From: Tsuneonella amylolytica
Lineage (GTDB): Bacteria; Pseudomonadota; Alphaproteobacteria; Sphingomonadales; Sphingomonadaceae
DNA length: 64,000 nt
Reading direction: 5' to 3'
NCBI RefSeq assembly: GCF_003626915.1
Contig: NZ_CP032570.1
Coordinates: 2,479,001-2,543,000, forward strand
Below are positions 44,359 to 56,729 of this stretch, piece after piece; the first letter of the stretch is position 1, and each line of letters starts with the position of its first letter. The position numbers and the translations under genes were made by a program. A model generated the notes under the pieces. The model saw only the letters and a list, made by a program, of their open reading frames with translations, searched no databases and had not been told where the DNA came from.

Positions 44359-45027
44359 TCAGAGCGTTTCGAGCACAGGAACCAGCTGGTCGAGCGAATC
44401 GACGACGGCGTCCGCCCCCATCGCGAGCGGGGCGAGGTCGTGGTAGCCGTAGGTGACGGCGACAACCGGCACACCCGCCGCGCGCCCGGCCTTCATGTCG
44501 TAGGAACTGTCGCCCACGAATGCGAGCCGCCCGCCGCCCAGCCGATCCCGTGCGGCCCAGATGAGGTCGGGCGCGGGCTTGGCCCTCCCCTTGCCGAGGC
44601 TGTCGCCGCCGAGGACGAGGTCGATCCGGTCGTGCATTCCGAGCTTGTCCAGCACGCCATTGGCAAACTCGAAGAACTTGTTCGTCACCACCGCCAGCCT
44701 GACCCCGCGACCGCGCAGTTCGTCCAGCACTTCCAGGGCGTGGGGGTAGGGGCGGGTGTAGTCGGCGTAATGCTCGCCGTAATAACGCAGCATCGCCTTG
44801 TAGAGCTCGCGAAAGCGGCCTTCCTCGACGCCGCCCTGCGCGTCGAGAGCGCGGCGCAGCATGATCTTGGCGCCGCCGCCGATGAGGTCGGTCGCGCTTT
44901 CGATCGGGACCACCGCGAACCCGCCCAGCGTGAGCGCGTGGTTGACCGCGGTGCCGAGGTCGCGGTGCGTTTCGAGGAGGGTGCCGTCGAGGTCGAAGGC
45001 GACGATGTCGAAGGGAAAATCGGCCAT
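44359..45027 (-). CDS. gph: Phosphoglycolate phosphatase
   Basis: This 222-residue HAD phosphatase removes 2-phosphoglycolate formed by DNA repair and oxygenation. Motif I is VAFDLDGTLLET (nucleophile Asp and acid Asp), motif II VVTNKFFEFAN, motif III the Lys in GKGRAKPAPDL, and motif IV AFVGDSSYDMKAG. The cap between motifs I and II is the usual size. Other HAD substrates cannot be excluded. It is divergent from glmU (60-nt gap). Confidence 0.88.
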   Translation of the reverse strand: MADFPFDIVAFDLDGTLLETHRDLGTAVNHALTLGGFAVVPIESATDLIGGGAKIMLRRALDAQGGVEEGRFRELYKAMLRYYGEHYADYTRPYPHALEVLDELRGRGVRLAVVTNKFFEFANGVLDKLGMHDRIDLVLGGDSLGKGRAKPAPDLIWAARDRLGGGRLAFVGDSSYDMKAGRAAGVPVVAVTYGYHDLAPLAMGADAVVDSLDQLVPVLETL

Positions 45028-45087
45028 TGCGCAACGAGGTAGCGCGGATTCTTCCCACGGCAACCATTCGGTGGCATTGGCGCGGGC

Positions 45088-46449
45088 ATGAGCACTCGCG
45101 AATTCGCCGCCGTCATCCTCGCCGCGGGCAAGGGCACCCGCATGAAGTCGGACCTGCACAAGGTCCTCCATCCCATCGGCGGGCGCGCGATGCTGCATCA
45201 CCTGATGGCGAGCGTCGACGAACTCGGCCCGTCGCGGACGGTCGTGGTCGTGGGCAGCGGGCGCGAGCAGATCGAGGGCGCGGTGAGCGGGCGGGCGGCG
45301 ACCGCGCTGCAGGAACCGCAGCTCGGCACCGGTCATGCGGTGCAGCAGGCTGAGGCCGATCTCGCGGATTTTTCGGGCGACGTCCTCATCCTCTACGGCG
45401 ACGTGCCCTTCGTGCGGCCGGCCACCATGCGCCGGATGCTCGACCGCCTGCACGAAGACGACGCGCCCGCCGTGGTCGTCTTGGGGTTCGAGCCCGACGA
45501 CACGCTGCAGTACGGCCGCGTGATAGCGGGCGCGGACGGCACGATCGAGAAGATGGTCGAGCACAAGGATGCCAATGAGGCGGAGCGCGCGTGCCGCCTG
45601 TGCAATTCTGGCCTGATGGCCGCGCGCGGAGCCGACCTGTTCGACCTGCTGGCGCGTGTGGGCAACGATAACGCGGCCGGCGAATACTACCTCGTCGACG
45701 CGGTCAACGTGGCACGGGCCGACGGCCGCAAGAGCGCGGTCGTGGTCACCGACCATGCGGCCGAGGTCGCCGGGATCAACAGCCGCGGCGAACTGGCCGA
45801 GGCCGAAGCGCAATGGCAGGCCTTCCGCCGCGAGGAAGCGATGGCCGAAGGCGTCTCGCTGCGCGCGCCGGAGACGGTCTTCTTCAGCTACGACACGAAG
45901 CTGGGGCGCGACGTGACGGTGGACCAGAACGTGGTCTTCGGTCCCGGCGTGACCGTGGCCGACGGCGCGCATATCCGGGCTTTCTCCCACCTCGAGGGTG
46001 CGAGCGTCGGCGAAGGCTGCGAAGTCGGTCCGTTCGCCCGCCTGCGCCCCGGTGCGGTGATGGAGAAGGGGGCCAGGGTCGGCAACTTCGTCGAGATGAA
46101 GAAGGCGGTGCTCGGCGAAGGGGCCAAGGCGAACCACCTCACGTACCTCGGCGATGCGGAGGTCGGCGCGGGCGCGAACATCGGTGCGGGCACGATCACC
46201 TGCAACTACGACGGGTACTTCAAGCACAGGACGGTGATCGGCCCGCGTGCCTTCATCGGGTCGAACAGCGCGCTGATCGCCCCGGTGCGGATCGGGGCCG
46301 ACGCCATCGTGGCGGCGGGCAGCGCGGTCAGCCGCGACGTCGGCGACGGCGAACTGCGGATGGTCCGCGCCGATCAGCTGGTGAAGCCGGGCTGGGCCGA
46401 TCGCTTCCACGACGCGATGAAGAAGAAGAAGGCGGCCGGGAAGGGGTGA
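45088..46449 (+). CDS. glmU: Bifunctional UDP-GlcNAc pyrophosphorylase / GlcN-1-P acetyltransferase
   Basis: The 453-residue enzyme makes UDP-N-acetylglucosamine. The N-terminal nucleotidyltransferase has VILAAGKGTRMKSDLHKVLHPI, QLGTGHAVQQAE and YGDVPFVRP. The C-terminal left-handed beta-helix carries the acetyltransferase residues in EMKKAVLGEGAKANHLTYLGDAEVG and NYDGYFKHRTVIG. The length is normal. It overlaps the next gene by 4 nt (GTGA). Confidence 0.97.
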   Translation: MSTREFAAVILAAGKGTRMKSDLHKVLHPIGGRAMLHHLMASVDELGPSRTVVVVGSGREQIEGAVSGRAATALQEPQLGTGHAVQQAEADLADFSGDVLILYGDVPFVRPATMRRMLDRLHEDDAPAVVVLGFEPDDTLQYGRVIAGADGTIEKMVEHKDANEAERACRLCNSGLMAARGADLFDLLARVGNDNAAGEYYLVDAVNVARADGRKSAVVVTDHAAEVAGINSRGELAEAEAQWQAFRREEAMAEGVSLRAPETVFFSYDTKLGRDVTVDQNVVFGPGVTVADGAHIRAFSHLEGASVGEGCEVGPFARLRPGAVMEKGARVGNFVEMKKAVLGEGAKANHLTYLGDAEVGAGANIGAGTITCNYDGYFKHRTVIGPRAFIGSNSALIAPVRIGADAIVAAGSAVSRDVGDGELRMVRADQLVKPGWADRFHDAMKKKKAAGKG

Positions 46450-47054
46450 TCGGGCGCGTCGCCCTTTGCGTGACGGCAGCCTGCGCGCTCGCGGCGTGCG
46501 GCGTTGCTGGGCAGCCGGAACCGGGCGGCGAACTGGCCGATGCGCCCGCAACGGCGGCGGCGGCCTCGGCGCCGGCGACCACGGCGACAGAGACGGCGAA
46601 CGGCACTGGCTGCCGCGCAGGCGAAACGGCGATCTTCCAGTGCCGCACCGGGACCGGCGAGACGATCGCCGTGTGCTCTGCCGGCGGCGGGACTGCGCGC
46701 TACGCCTTTGGGCGCGCGTCGCCCGAGATCGAACTGACGGGAGGCCGCTGGGCGCGGATCGGCTATTCGGGCGGCGGCGAATTGCAGATCGCCTTTGACA
46801 ACGGCCCGGTGCGCTACGTCGTGTTCAGCCGGACCGTGCGCACCAACTTCGCCGCCGGGGAGCCCAACGACCCCGCGATGAGCGACGGCGTCGTCGTGCT
46901 GCGGGACGGGCGATTTGACGGGATGCAAACCTGCACCGGCGGCAGCGCTGCGGACTATTCGGACAGGACGGAGGCCGCCCTGCAGACGCTGCCGCAGTCG
47001 GACGACCTGTTCACCGACGAGACCTACCGGGCCGATCGGCCGGCACCGCGTTGA
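46446..47054 (+). CDS. Uncharacterised lipoprotein coupled to glmU
   Basis: The protein of 202 residues begins at GTG 46446 in the glmU stop (GTGA). The lipobox ALAACGV puts the lipidated Cys near residue 18; an Ala/Thr-rich linker follows. The folded part has GETIAVCSAGGGTARYAFG and a C-terminal CTGG with possible disulfides. No family is recognised. It is also coupled to the next gene by TTGA, so glmU, lipoprotein and HNH genes are one transcript. Confidence 0.75.
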   Translation: MIGRVALCVTAACALAACGVAGQPEPGGELADAPATAAAASAPATTATETANGTGCRAGETAIFQCRTGTGETIAVCSAGGGTARYAFGRASPEIELTGGRWARIGYSGGGELQIAFDNGPVRYVVFSRTVRTNFAAGEPNDPAMSDGVVVLRDGRFDGMQTCTGGSAADYSDRTEAALQTLPQSDDLFTDETYRADRPAPR

Positions 47055-47332
47055 GCGATGCGGCGGTGGTGTGCTGGCTGTGCCACCGCCCGTTGGGGCG
47101 CAAGGTCCAGCAGCATCACACGGTCCCCAAGGCCAAGCGCGGGCGCGACACGGTGCCCGTCCACCCCATCTGCCACCGCGCGATCCATGCGAACTTCACC
47201 AACGCGGTCCTCGCCCGCATCGGCGACGACCGCGCCGCGCTGCTTGCGAACGAGGCTCTGGCGAAGTTCGTGGCCTGGGTCGCCGACAAGCCGCCCGATT
47301 TCCATGCGCCCACCCGGCGGCCGCGCGGTTAG
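47051..47332 (+). CDS. HNH-type zinc-finger protein
   Basis: This 93-residue protein has an HNH-like pattern: CWLCHRPLG, QQHHTVPKAKRGRDTV, then VHPICHRAIHANFTN. The Cys pair and the later Cys-His could bind zinc, and the HH pair fits the catalytic strand of HNH nucleases. The start is TTG 47051 overlapping the lipoprotein stop (TTGA). Similar small proteins are common and probably not restriction enzymes; nuclease activity is untested. Confidence 0.75.
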   Translation: MSDAAVVCWLCHRPLGRKVQQHHTVPKAKRGRDTVPVHPICHRAIHANFTNAVLARIGDDRAALLANEALAKFVAWVADKPPDFHAPTRRPRG

Positions 47333-47387
47333 GGGAACCGAACGGCGCGCGGACCATCTCTCCGGCAAGGTTTGAGGAGACAGGTGC

Positions 47388-47981
47388 GTGACACGAACGA
47401 AGATGGCTCTCGCCGGCGCGGCGACCGCGCTGATCGGCGGGGCAGCGGCCTATTACCTCCACGAACGCAATACCGAGCGCCCCGACTACGACACGCTGCG
47501 CGAGGAAGGGCGGTTCTCGCTCCGCGCCTATCCCGAACTCACGACCGCCAGCGTCGTGCTGACCGGCACCCGCGACAAGGCGCTGCGGCGCGGTTTCCAG
47601 CGGCTTGCCGACTACATCTTCGCCAGGGACCGCGCCGGCGAAGAGATCGCGATGACCGCGCCGGTGCTGCAGGAAGAGGGCGGGTCGCCCGAGACCTGGC
47701 GGGTCCGCTTCGTCATGCCGAAGGACCGCGCCGCCGATGGGCTGCCGACCCCGGCGACCGGCGTGGCGATCGACACGATCCCGGCGCGCCGGGTGACGGC
47801 GGTGCGCTTTGCCGGCAGCGGCAAGTCGGCGGATTTGCGCCGCAACGAGGATGCGCTGCGCCGCTGGATGGAAAAGGAAGGCCTGCAGCCGGTCGGCCGC
47901 TTCGAATACGCGTTCTACAATTCGCCGTTCGTCCCGCCCTTCCTGCGGCGGAACGAGGTCATAGTCCCGGTCGCAGGCTGA
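47388..47981 (+). CDS. SOUL family heme-binding-like protein
   Basis: This 197-residue protein has an N-terminal membrane anchor or signal (LAGAATALIGGAAAYYL) and a SOUL/HBP domain: RPDYDTLREEGRFSLRAYPELTTASV, GFQRLADYIFARDRAGEEIAMTAPVLQ and FEYAFYNSPFVPPFLRRNEVIVPV. Such proteins bind heme or related porphyrins in animals and plants; the bacterial role is unclear. GTG 47388 follows GAGGAGACAG, with ATG 47403 as the alternative. Confidence 0.85.
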   Translation: MTRTKMALAGAATALIGGAAAYYLHERNTERPDYDTLREEGRFSLRAYPELTTASVVLTGTRDKALRRGFQRLADYIFARDRAGEEIAMTAPVLQEEGGSPETWRVRFVMPKDRAADGLPTPATGVAIDTIPARRVTAVRFAGSGKSADLRRNEDALRRWMEKEGLQPVGRFEYAFYNSPFVPPFLRRNEVIVPVAG

Positions 47982-47993
47982 GGGGCGTTCCGG

Positions 47994-48233
47994 TCAGGCG
48001 AGCTCGCGCGCCTTCGTGCGGGCGGCCTTGCGATCGACCTGGTCTTCCCAGCTCTTGAACTCGCTGCGGCTGAGCAGGTAGCGCCAGCGCGCCTCGTCGA
48101 ACGTGATCAGCTTGTCGCGCACCGCATGGACCACGTCGGCCTTGCGCTGTTCGCTCCAGTGGATGTCGTGATCCTTGGGCAGGCCGGCGCGCTTGATCGC
48201 TTCCGAAACCGTGCTGTTGTATGGGTAAGCCAT
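47994..48233 (-). CDS. DUF1153 (SciP-family) protein
   Basis: This 79-residue protein carries the DUF1153 helical DNA-binding pattern WSEQRKADVVHAVRDKLITFDEARWRYLL followed by SEFKSWEDQVDR. The family holds SciP, which binds CtrA and DNA and blocks CtrA activation in Caulobacter. Here the N-terminus (MAYPYNSTVSEAIKRAGLPK) and several core positions differ from Caulobacter SciP, so it may be a paralogue rather than SciP itself. It has its own upstream region with a CtrA-like half-site. Confidence 0.8.
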   Translation of the reverse strand: MAYPYNSTVSEAIKRAGLPKDHDIHWSEQRKADVVHAVRDKLITFDEARWRYLLSRSEFKSWEDQVDRKAARTKARELA

Positions 48234-48308
48234 TGGGTTTGCTCCTGAACCGGTGCCCCCTGTACAAGTGCAAATTCGGCCCGGAAAGTTAATTCGGGCT
48301 TGTCGGGA

Positions 48309-48316
48309 ATGGTTAA
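48309..48316 (-). promoter_or_regulatory. CtrA half-site (TTAACCAT) upstream of the DUF1153 gene
   Basis: Read on the minus strand, CTTAACCAT lies about 76 nt before the DUF1153 start codon. TTAACCAT is a known CtrA half-site form in Caulobacter. A second TTAA (near 48290) is not at the 7-nt spacing of a full box. A SciP-family gene with a CtrA site would make a feedback loop; this is inference from one 8-bp match. Confidence 0.35.
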
Positions 48317-48363
48317 GGCGAGGTTGTGCATCCGGGCCGTTGCGGTTGCGCGACGAACCGAGT

Positions 48364-48744
48364 TCAGAGGCGGGGCAGCACCAGCCGGGTCGCACATAGC
48401 GCGCCGACCGCAGCACCGATGTCGACTATCCAGTCCATCAGATCGCAGTCGCGATTGAGGGCTGGGATCGCCTGAAACAGCTCGATCGCCGCGCCGAAAC
48501 CGGCAAGCCATGCGAGCAGGGTCACCAGCCGCCGTTCGCGCCAGCCGGCGGCGGCGAGTACTGCCAGGGTGGCGAAGGCCATCATGTGCTGGATGCGGTC
48601 GCCCGGTTGCAGGGGGAGGGCGGGGGGCTTGGGCAGCAGAGCCATCACGAGGGCGAACGCCGCTGCCACGAAAAACGCGCGCCGCAGCCACAGCTGCGTG
48701 CGCGCGTCATCGAGCCATCTGCGGATGGCCGAACCCTCCGTCAG
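48364..48744 (-). CDS. VanZ-like membrane protein, probable CTG start
   Basis: The C-terminal 101 residues have the VanZ-like pattern [51 protein letters not shown], with three to four membrane helices. The GTG at 48669 would cut the first helix ([16 protein letters not shown]). The frame stays open upstream to CTG 48744, which overlaps the atpC stop as CTGA with GAGG 8 nt before it, giving 126 residues and a complete first helix. The start is therefore uncertain. It follows the atp operon. Confidence 0.75.
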   Translation of the reverse strand: MTEGSAIRRWLDDARTQLWLRRAFFVAAAFALVMALLPKPPALPLQPGDRIQHMMAFATLAVLAAAGWRERRLVTLLAWLAGFGAAIELFQAIPALNRDCDLMDWIVDIGAAVGALCATRLVLPRL

Positions 48745-49007
48745 GCCGCGTCCTCACCGGCATGCTCGGCGAGCACGGTCAGGCCCGCATCGCCGACTTC
48801 GGCGAAACCGCCGCGAACCTCGATGCTCTCCGGCTGGGCGCCCTGGGTCGCATAAATCTGGATCGCTCCGTCGCGGACGGTCGACATGAAAGGCGCGTGG
48901 CCCTCCAGCACGCCGAAGTCGCCTTCGGTACCGGGGACGACCACCATGTAGACGTCCTCGGACCGGACCAGCTTCGCCGGGGTGACGAGTTCGAAGTGAA
49001 GCGCCAT
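48741..49007 (-). CDS. atpC: ATP synthase F1 epsilon subunit, short form
   Basis: This 88-residue protein is the beta-sandwich domain of epsilon ([57 protein letters not shown]). The C-terminal helical hairpin that inhibits ATP hydrolysis in E. coli (139 residues) is absent; other alphaproteobacteria also have short forms. It is the last F1 gene, 4 nt after atpD. Confidence 0.93.
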   Translation of the reverse strand: MALHFELVTPAKLVRSEDVYMVVVPGTEGDFGVLEGHAPFMSTVRDGAIQIYATQGAQPESIEVRGGFAEVGDAGLTVLAEHAGEDAA

Positions 49008-49011
49008 CGCC

Positions 49012-50496
<1,485 letters not shown>

Positions 50497-50504
50497 CTAG
50501 TGGC

Positions 50505-50870
50505 TCAGGAATCTACGTGGTGGGAATTGTGCTCGGCACAGATCGTGGCGGCGTCGACGAGTTTCCACTCGCCGTTCTCGGCCATCAGCGAAGCCTTGTG
50601 GCGCAGGTTCTCGTCTTCGCCGACCCCGAATTCGCAATCGACGGTGTCCGAACCCATGCCGGCGCGCTTGCAGACAGAGGTTGCGACCTTTTCCGCATCG
50701 GGGCAGGTCTTGGCGAAGACTTGCGCGAACAGACCCTCGTTCGGCGGGGGCAGCGCCGGCTCGGCGGGCGCTGCAGCGACGGTCGGGGTGGGTGCCGGCT
50801 CGGGTTCGCCCTGGCCACAAGCGGCGAGGGCGAGGGTCGCCAGCGAAAGGACGACGGCAAGCTTCTTCAC
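50505..50870 (-). CDS. Lipoprotein inserted between atpG and atpD
   Basis: The protein of 121 residues starts at GTG 50870 within the atpG stop (GTGA). It has a lipoprotein signal ([19 protein letters not shown], Cys18 lipidated), a Pro/Ala-rich linker, then a small domain with four cysteines ([28 protein letters not shown]) that could form two disulfides. It is not an ATP synthase subunit. The translational coupling to atpG and the 20-nt gap to atpD mean it is made with F1. Function is unknown. Confidence 0.8.
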   Translation of the reverse strand: MKKLAVVLSLATLALAACGQGEPEPAPTPTVAAAPAEPALPPPNEGLFAQVFAKTCPDAEKVATSVCKRAGMGSDTVDCEFGVGEDENLRHKASLMAENGEWKLVDAATICAEHNSHHVDS

Positions 50871-51745
50871 AGCGCTTCGGCCCCTGCGATGATCTCGATG
50901 AGTTCGGTGGTGATCGCGGCCTGGCGACTGCGGTTGTACTGGATTGTCAGCTTGTTGATCAGCTCGCCCGCGTTGCGCGTGGCGTTGTCCATCGCGGTCA
51001 TCGAGGCGCCCTGTTCCGAGGCGGCGTTCTCCAGCAGCGCGCCGAAGACCTGCGTCTTCAGGTAGCGCGGTAGCAGTTCGGCAAGGATTTCCTCTTCGTC
51101 CGGCTCGTACTCCACTGCGGCGGTGTTCGCCGTATCGACCGCGGTCTTGGCGGGCGCGGGGACGGGGATGATCTGCAGGCGCGTGGGTTCCTGCGTCAGC
51201 GCCGACTTGAACTTCGAGAAGAACAGGTGCGCGACGTCGAACTTGTCGGCCTCGTACATGTCCATCAGCTCAGCGACGATCTGCTCGGCCTGCGCGTAGC
51301 CCGGATCGCGGACGTCGGTGGTGTCGAACATCTGCGCGATGTTGCTGGGGTGCGCGCGGCGGATCGGCGCGCGGCCCTTTCGGCCCACGAGATAGAACGA
51401 GACGTCCTTGCCCTCGGCCTTCAGCTCGCGCGCCTTCAGCAGCGCGGCGCGCACGATGTTCGAGTTGAAGGCGCCGGCCAGCCCCTTGTCGCTGTTGGCG
51501 ACGACGAGGAGGTGGCGCTGGTCCCGGCCGGTGCCGGCCAGGAGCTTGGGCGCGCTGTCCCCGGTCACCTTGGTGGCGAGGCTTGCCATGACCGCACCCA
51601 GCCGTGTCGCATAGGGGCGCGCGGCCTCGGCCGCGGCCTGCGCCTTGCGCAGTTTCGCGGCCGCGACCATCTGCTTGGCCTTGGTGATCTTCTGGGTCGA
51701 CTTGACCGAGTTGATCCGGCCCTTGAGTTCCTTCAGCGAGGCCAT
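50867..51745 (-). CDS. atpG: ATP synthase F1 gamma subunit
   Basis: This 292-residue rotor subunit begins [24 protein letters not shown] and ends [22 protein letters not shown], the conserved coiled-coil halves. The central Rossmann-like part has [20 protein letters not shown]. The length is normal. It is 30 nt after atpA and coupled (GTGA) to the inserted lipoprotein gene. Confidence 0.97.
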   Translation of the reverse strand: MASLKELKGRINSVKSTQKITKAKQMVAAAKLRKAQAAAEAARPYATRLGAVMASLATKVTGDSAPKLLAGTGRDQRHLLVVANSDKGLAGAFNSNIVRAALLKARELKAEGKDVSFYLVGRKGRAPIRRAHPSNIAQMFDTTDVRDPGYAQAEQIVAELMDMYEADKFDVAHLFFSKFKSALTQEPTRLQIIPVPAPAKTAVDTANTAAVEYEPDEEEILAELLPRYLKTQVFGALLENAASEQGASMTAMDNATRNAGELINKLTIQYNRSRQAAITTELIEIIAGAEAL

Positions 51746-51775
51746 TTCGGCTCCCTAACTAGTCTCTTCGGGGGC

Positions 51776-53341
<1,566 letters not shown>

Positions 53342-53896
53342 TTAGGCCTTCATGGCCTGGGCGAGGGAGTTGAGGCGGGTGCGGATCGATCCGTCGATCC
53401 GCTTCGATCCGACGGTGACCACGAGCCCGCCGAGCAGGTCCGGGTCCACCTTCGTGGACAGTTTGACGGTGCGACCCTCGCGCGCGGTCAGCTTCTGGCG
53501 AAGCTGTTCGACCTGCGAGTCGGTCAGCGCGTGGGCGCTGGTGACCTGGGCGGTTACCTCGCCCCGCTGGGCGGCGGCGATGGTGTGGAAGGCGCGGGCG
53601 ACGTCGCCCATCTTGGACAGGCGGCCGTTGGCGGCCAGCGTGCCGAGGAACTTCTTCGTCAGGTCCGACAGGCCGAGCTGGGCGGCGACCGCCTCGATCG
53701 CCTTGCCCTGCGCCTCGCGCCCGACGAGCGGGTTGGTCGCAAGGTCGCGCAGATCGGCCGATTCGGCGAGCGCGCGTTCGAGTGTGTCGAGGTCCGATTC
53801 GACGGCCGTGACGGTCCCCGCCTCGGCGGCGAGCTCGAACAGCGCCGAGGCGTAACGCCCTGCAAGGCTAGCCTGAATACCGGCGGAAATATCCAC
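53342..53896 (-). CDS. atpH: ATP synthase F1 delta subunit
   Basis: This 184-residue stator subunit connects F1 to F0. The N-terminal six-helix domain has [19 protein letters not shown], and the C-terminal domain has [24 protein letters not shown], the delta signature. It is the first gene of the F1 operon, which is read leftward to atpC. Its promoter should be in the 53897-54009 gap. Confidence 0.95.
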   Translation of the reverse strand: MDISAGIQASLAGRYASALFELAAEAGTVTAVESDLDTLERALAESADLRDLATNPLVGREAQGKAIEAVAAQLGLSDLTKKFLGTLAANGRLSKMGDVARAFHTIAAAQRGEVTAQVTSAHALTDSQVEQLRQKLTAREGRTVKLSTKVDPDLLGGLVVTVGSKRIDGSIRTRLNSLAQAMKA

Positions 53897-54009
53897 GCGC
53901 GATGGTCCTCTTGGATCCGGAAAGAACGGTTTTGTCGCCGAGCCGCTGGGTGGGCAGCCGCAAGGCTCCCCGGCAAGGCTGGCGCGCCCCTATCACCGCC
54001 CTTGCCGCG

Positions 54010-54105
54010 ATGCAACCGGACCCGGCGCCTTACCGCCAGGCGGACGCCGAAATGCGCGCAATGGCTCGACTTATGGCGGAACGCGGCGTTAAGGGGCGGG
54101 CATGA
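54010..54105 (+). CDS. Possible 31-residue ORF coupled to the mutase gene
   Basis: The frame starts ATG 54010 ([18 protein letters not shown]) and ends in the ATGA overlap with the methylmalonyl-CoA mutase start. The peptide is a single amphipathic, Ala/Arg/Met-rich helix. The overlap and short length fit a leader that couples translation, but chance is possible. The frame is open back to 53902. Confidence 0.35.
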   Translation: MQPDPAPYRQADAEMRAMARLMAERGVKGRA

Positions 54106-56252
54106 CCGAGCCCAAAACGAACGCCGACTGGCAGGCCCTCGCCCAGAAGGAAACGAAGGGCGCGGACCTTTCCTGGCAGACGCCCGAAGGCTTCGCGATC
54201 CAGCCGCTCTACACCGCCGATGACGTGCCCGCCGACGGGCCGGGCCTCCCCGGTTTCGCGCCGTTCACGCGCGGGGTGAAGGCTTCGATGTACGCGGGCC
54301 GCCCGTGGACCATCCGCCAGTACGCGGGTTTCTCGACTGCCGAGGAATCGAACGCGTTCTACCGCCGCAACCTGGCGATGGGGCAGAAGGGGTTGTCGGT
54401 CGCCTTCGACCTTGCGACCCACCGCGGCTACGACAGCGACCACCCGCGCGTGGTCGGCGACGTCGGCAAGGCAGGGGTTGCGATCGACACCGTTGCCGAC
54501 ATGGAGATCCTGTTCGACCAGATCCCGCTCGAGACGATGAGCGTGTCGATGACGATGAACGGCGCGGTGATCCCGGTGCTGGCGTTCTATATCGTGGCGG
54601 CAGAGCGGCAGGGCGTGGCGCAGGACCAGCTGTCGGGGACCATCCAGAACGACATCCTCAAGGAGTTCATGGTCCGCAACACGTATATCTACCCGCCCGA
54701 ACCTTCGATGCGGATCGTGAGTGACATCATCGCCTACACCTCGGCGAACATGCCGAAGTTCAACAGCATCTCGATTTCCGGCTACCACATGCACGAAGCC
54801 GGGGCGACCGCGGTACAGGAACTGGCCTTCACCATCGCCGATGGCAAGGAATACGCGACCCGCGCAATGGCCGCCGGGCTCGACATCGACGCCTTCGCCG
54901 GGCGCCTCTCGTTCTTCTTCGGCATCGGCATGAACTTCTTCATGGAAGTCGCCAAGCTGCGCGCCGCGCGCACGCTGTGGTGGCGCACGATGGACGGGCT
55001 GGGCGCGAAGTCCGAACGCTCGAAGATGCTCCGCACCCACTGCCAGACCAGCGGCGTGAGCTTGCAGGAGCAGGACCCCTACAACAACGTCATCCGCACC
55101 ACGATCGAGGCGCTGGCATCGGTGCTCGGCGGCACGCAGTCCTTGCATACCAACGCACTCGACGAGGCGATCGCGCTGCCGACCGACTTTTCCGCCCGAA
55201 TCGCGCGCAACACCCAGCTGGTGCTGCAGGAGGAGACGGGCATCACGAACGTCGTCGATCCGCTCGGCGGGTCGTACTACGTCGAGGCGCTCACGGCCAA
55301 GCTGGTCGAGGAAGCCGAGGCGCTGATCGCCGAGGTCGACGCGGCAGGCGGGATGACCGCCTATGTCGCCAGCGGCAAGCCCAAGGCCGCGATCGAGAGC
55401 GCGGCGGCCGCCAAGCAGGCCAGCGTCGACCGGGGCGAGACGGTGATCGTCGGGGTGAACAAGTACCGCAAGGCCGAAGAAGACCCGATCGATACGCTCG
55501 ACATCGACAACCACGCGGTCCGCGATAGCCAGATCGCCCGCCTGAAGCGCGTGCGCTCGACACGCGACGAGGCGGCCTGCCGTGCGGCGCTGAAAGCGCT
55601 GACCGCAGGCTGCATCGAGGGCGGCAACCTCCTCGCGCTCGCGGTCGATGCCGCGCGCCACGACGCCACGCTCGGCGAGATCTCCGCTGCGATGGAGGAG
55701 GCGTTCGGCCGCTACGGCACCAACCCGACGCCGGTGAAGGGCATCTATTCCGCCGCCTACGAAGGCGACAGCCGCTACGCGCAGGTGGTCGATGGGGTGA
55801 AGGCCGTCGAGCGCCGCCTCGGCCGCACGCCCAAGGTGCTCGTCGCCAAGATGGGACAGGACGGCCACGATCGCGGCGCCAACGTGATCGCCAGCGCCTT
55901 CGCCGACATGGGCTTCGACGTGGTCAGCGGTCCGCTGTTCCAGACCCCGGCGGAAACCCGCGACATGGCGCTCGAACACGAAGTGGACGCCATCGGCGCG
56001 AGCAGCCTTGCCGCCGGACACAAGACGCTGATCCCCGAACTGATCGGGCTGCTGCGCGAAGCGGGGCGGCCGGACATCAAGGTCGTCGCCGGCGGCGTTA
56101 TCCCGGCCTCCGACTACGATTTCCTGCGCGAGGCGGGGGTACAGGGCATCTACGGCCCGGGCAGCAACGTCGTCGAATGCGCGGCGGATATGCTGCGCCT
56201 GCTGGGGCATAACATGCCGCCTGCCGGGGAAGAGCTGGAGGCGGCGGAGTAG
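54102..56252 (+). CDS. scpA: Methylmalonyl-CoA mutase
   Basis: The 716-residue B12 enzyme interconverts methylmalonyl-CoA and succinyl-CoA, the last step of propionyl-CoA use. The barrel domain has [37 protein letters not shown], and [20 protein letters not shown]. The cobalamin domain has [13 protein letters not shown] with His589 as the cobalt ligand. It begins an operon with bioB and propionyl-CoA carboxylase. AAGGGGCGGGC precedes the ATG. Confidence 0.96.
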   Translation: MTEPKTNADWQALAQKETKGADLSWQTPEGFAIQPLYTADDVPADGPGLPGFAPFTRGVKASMYAGRPWTIRQYAGFSTAEESNAFYRRNLAMGQKGLSVAFDLATHRGYDSDHPRVVGDVGKAGVAIDTVADMEILFDQIPLETMSVSMTMNGAVIPVLAFYIVAAERQGVAQDQLSGTIQNDILKEFMVRNTYIYPPEPSMRIVSDIIAYTSANMPKFNSISISGYHMHEAGATAVQELAFTIADGKEYATRAMAAGLDIDAFAGRLSFFFGIGMNFFMEVAKLRAARTLWWRTMDGLGAKSERSKMLRTHCQTSGVSLQEQDPYNNVIRTTIEALASVLGGTQSLHTNALDEAIALPTDFSARIARNTQLVLQEETGITNVVDPLGGSYYVEALTAKLVEEAEALIAEVDAAGGMTAYVASGKPKAAIESAAAAKQASVDRGETVIVGVNKYRKAEEDPIDTLDIDNHAVRDSQIARLKRVRSTRDEAACRAALKALTAGCIEGGNLLALAVDAARHDATLGEISAAMEEAFGRYGTNPTPVKGIYSAAYEGDSRYAQVVDGVKAVERRLGRTPKVLVAKMGQDGHDRGANVIASAFADMGFDVVSGPLFQTPAETRDMALEHEVDAIGASSLAAGHKTLIPELIGLLREAGRPDIKVVAGGVIPASDYDFLREAGVQGIYGPGSNVVECAADMLRLLGHNMPPAGEELEAAE

Positions 56253-56485
56253 TGCCGACCGTCCTGCGGATTGGGGCGTTCCGGTTCTATTTCTACAGCC
56301 ACGAACCGAACGAGCCGCCGCATGTCCACGTCGATCGCGGCGATGCGACGATCAAGGTCTGGCTCGACAGTTGCGAAGTGGCGAAAAGCCGGGGCTTCCG
56401 GGCACACGAGATAGGTGACATTGTGAATCAGGTAACATTGCATCGCGAGATGCTGACGGAGGCGTGGCATGAATATTTCGGCTAA
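56252..56485 (+). CDS. DUF4160 protein
   Basis: This 77-residue protein has the DUF4160 pattern RIGAFRFYFYSHEPNEPPHVHVDRGDATIKVWLD with the HVHV motif. The start is GTG 56252, overlapping the mutase stop by one base. It overlaps the DUF2442 gene by 17 nt. DUF4160-DUF2442 pairs occur widely and have been suggested as toxin-antitoxin-like modules; no activity is shown. It is lower in GC than the flanking genes. Confidence 0.82.
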   Translation: MPTVLRIGAFRFYFYSHEPNEPPHVHVDRGDATIKVWLDSCEVAKSRGFRAHEIGDIVNQVTLHREMLTEAWHEYFG

Positions 56486-56729
56486 GGTAACCGATGAACG
56501 CGTCCTCGACGTGCGCTTCGACGATGCCAGCCTGATCGTCGACCTGATGGACGGACGGACGATTTCGGTCCCGTTGGCATGGTATCCCCGCCTGCTTCGT
56601 GCATCGGCGAAAGAACGCGCGACGTGGGAGAAGGCCGGTGCCGGCTACGGAATTCATTGGCCGGGCATTGACGAGGACCTGAGCACCGAAGGCCTGCTGC
56701 GCGGCGCTCCGGCCCCGAGGGCGGCATGA
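56469..56729 (+). CDS. DUF2442 protein
   Basis: The 86-residue protein matches DUF2442: [41 protein letters not shown] and [14 protein letters not shown]. It is the usual partner of DUF4160. It overlaps bioB by 4 nt (ATGA), so the pair is fully embedded in the propionyl-CoA operon. Confidence 0.85.
   Translation: MNISAKVTDERVLDVRFDDASLIVDLMDGRTISVPLAWYPRLLRASAKERATWEKAGAGYGIHWPGIDEDLSTEGLLRGAPAPRAA

Noticed and set aside
47051-47332. Homing endonuclease or restriction enzyme
   Set aside because: The HNH-like motif is in a very small, operon-embedded protein without specificity domains or partner methyltransferase.
54030-56210. 726-codon open frame opposite the methylmalonyl-CoA mutase gene
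   Set aside because: High GC gives long open frames on the complementary strand; the translation is His/Arg/Asp-rich without any family motif, while the plus strand encodes a complete mutase.
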